A DNA stretch of 5,443 bases, from contig JABFVX010000088.1 of assembly GCA_013362555.1 (NCBI GenBank), forward strand, positions 1 through 5,443, written 5' to 3'. This DNA is from Mycobacteriaceae bacterium. Lineage in GTDB: Bacteria; Actinomycetota; Actinomycetes; Mycobacteriales; Mycobacteriaceae. Shown piece by piece: positions 4,603 through 5,443 of the stretch. A model generated the notes under the pieces. It had not been told where the DNA came from. It saw nothing but the letters and a program-made list of their open reading frames with translations, and searched no databases. A program made the position numbers and the translations under genes. Numbering within the stretch: position 1 is the first letter of the stretch; each line of letters starts with the position of its first letter.

Positions 4603-5443
4603 TTATTCGGGGCAATGCTCGCGACGGATCGGCCGGAGTCCGACGAAAACCGGCTCCGGTTCCAACTCCACCCCGAATTTCGCGGCCACCCCCGCGTGCA
4701 CGTCGGCCGCGAGCGCGGCGATGTCGGCGGCGGTGGCGGAACCCCGATTCGTCAGTGCCAACGCGTGTTTCGTGGACAGCCGTGCGGGCGCGCCCGCGCC
4801 CGGATACCCCTTCGCGAACCCGGCCCGCTCGATGAGCCACCCCGCGGAAAGTTTCATCCCATCACCCGCTGAATACTGCGGGATTGTGTCCGGGTTCACA
4901 CCGATCGCCTCGGATATTCCCGCGAGCACGGTTGACATCCGTTCCGCCCGAATTATCGGGTTCGTGAAGAACGACCCCGCACTCCATGTGTCGCAATCGG
5001 CGGGATCCAGCACCATCGCCTTGCGCGCCCGCAAGGCGAGCACGGCAGCTCGCACGTCGGCCACCGGCGCCCGCTCGCCCTCCGCGACGCCGAGCGCGGC
5101 GGCCAGCTCGCGGTAGCGCACCGGGGCCGACAGTCCGTCCGAGTGCAGCCCGAACTCCACCGCCAGCACGACAGCCGCACCGGGATTGCGCTTCAGGGCG
5201 CTGTCGCGGTATCCGAAGGCCAACTCGCCGGGGGCCATCCAGCGGACCTCGCCGCTCGCCCGGTCCAGCACCCGCACCCGCCGCAAAGCGGAAGCGACTT
5301 CGACGCCGTAGGCGCCCACGTTCTGCACCGGTGTGGCGCCTGCCGAGCCGGGAATCCCGGACAGGCACTCCAGCCCGCCCAGACCAGCCGACACGGTCGC
5401 CGACACCACCGCGTCCCAGTCCGCGCCCGCCTGTGCGACCACC
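4603..5443 (-). CDS. murB: UDP-N-acetylenolpyruvoylglucosamine reductase MurB, 5' end outside window
   Basis: The C-terminal 280 or so residues of MurB are present; the N-terminal part of the FAD domain lies beyond position 5443, so no start is assigned (the GTG at 5442 is internal). MurB reduces enolpyruvyl-UDP-GlcNAc to UDP-MurNAc with NADPH and FAD in the cytoplasm. Counting from the GTG at 5442, visible marks are LSGIPGSAGATPVQNVGAYG (27-46, FAD binding), YRDS with Tyr78 and Arg79, the SAGSFFTNP motif with catalytic Ser157, KLSAGWLIERAG (197-208), and the terminal LEPEPVFVG carrying the conserved active-site Glu. The YRDS segment and SAGSFF form place it with type I MurB. All expected catalytic regions in the visible part are intact. 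It is the upstream gene of a probable two-gene cell-wall operon with the L,D-transpeptidase. Confidence 0.96.
   Translation of the reverse strand, partial: VVAQAGADWDAVVSATVSAGLGGLECLSGIPGSAGATPVQNVGAYGVEVASALRRVRVLDRASGEVRWMAPGELAFGYRDSALKRNPGAAVVLAVEFGLHSDGLSAPVRYRELAAALGVAEGERAPVADVRAAVLALRARKAMVLDPADCDTWSAGSFFTNPIIRAERMSTVLAGISEAIGVNPDTIPQYSAGDGMKLSAGWLIERAGFAKGYPGAGAPARLSTKHALALTNRGSATAADIAALAADVHAGVAAKFGVELEPEPVFVGLRPIRREHCPE

Noticed and set aside
3544..4872. 442-codon open frame on the plus strand opposite the transpeptidase and murB
   Set aside because: It crosses two real genes and their gap, with low-complexity composition and no recognisable motif; a compositional shadow.
1..5443. 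CRISPR array, tRNA, rRNA, transposase or prophage signal
   Set aside because: No direct repeat series, tRNA-like cloverleaf, IS ends or mobile-element genes were seen; the gene content is core chromosomal.

Overview
The window is high-GC actinobacterial DNA, most likely from Nocardia or a close relative in the Mycobacteriales. Codon use is strongly G/C at third positions. The gene order murB - L,D-transpeptidase lipoprotein - SDR (opposite strand) - ROK regulator matches, in mirror image, the Mycobacterium tuberculosis run murB (Rv0482), lprQ (Rv0483), Rv0484c, Rv0485. In M. tuberculosis the next gene is mshA (Rv0486), the first glycosyltransferase of mycothiol synthesis. Organism and synteny calls rest on recalled gene order and protein motifs, not on a database search.

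Layout from right to left. Positions 5443-4603 (minus) carry the C-terminal part of MurB, cut by the window edge. A gap of 21 bases separates it from an LdtMt5/LprQ-type L,D-transpeptidase lipoprotein (4581-3361, minus). The two form a likely cell-wall operon. A long perfect stem-loop (3296-3346) separates that operon from a convergent SDR oxidoreductase (2545-3288, plus). The SDR gene is divergent from the ROK transcription unit. Their shared upstream region holds two -10-like boxes and a perfect inverted repeat. The ROK regulator (2254-986, minus) is preceded by a leader of about 190 bases. Next come a 47-bp near-perfect palindrome (923-969) and an alpha/beta hydrolase (873-52, minus) that appears to have its own promoter. 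A perfect hairpin sits at the window edge (1-20).

The most interesting element is in the ROK leader. A 36-codon unannotated reading frame (2445-2335, minus) starts a few bases after a -10-like box and ends ...ELCCSRRRSR. Its two adjacent cysteine codons fall in the loop and start of the 3' arm of a perfect 8-bp hairpin, nested in a larger imperfect one. This is the architecture of a cysteine-responsive translational attenuator. In M. tuberculosis the ROK gene is followed by mshA, so cysteine sensing upstream of it would make sense because mycothiol is made from cysteine. Whether mshA lies beyond position 1 here cannot be seen.

The rest of the window is conventional: peptidoglycan precursor synthesis (MurB), 3-3 cross-linking (Ldt), a YdfG-like SDR and a serine hydrolase of unknown substrate.
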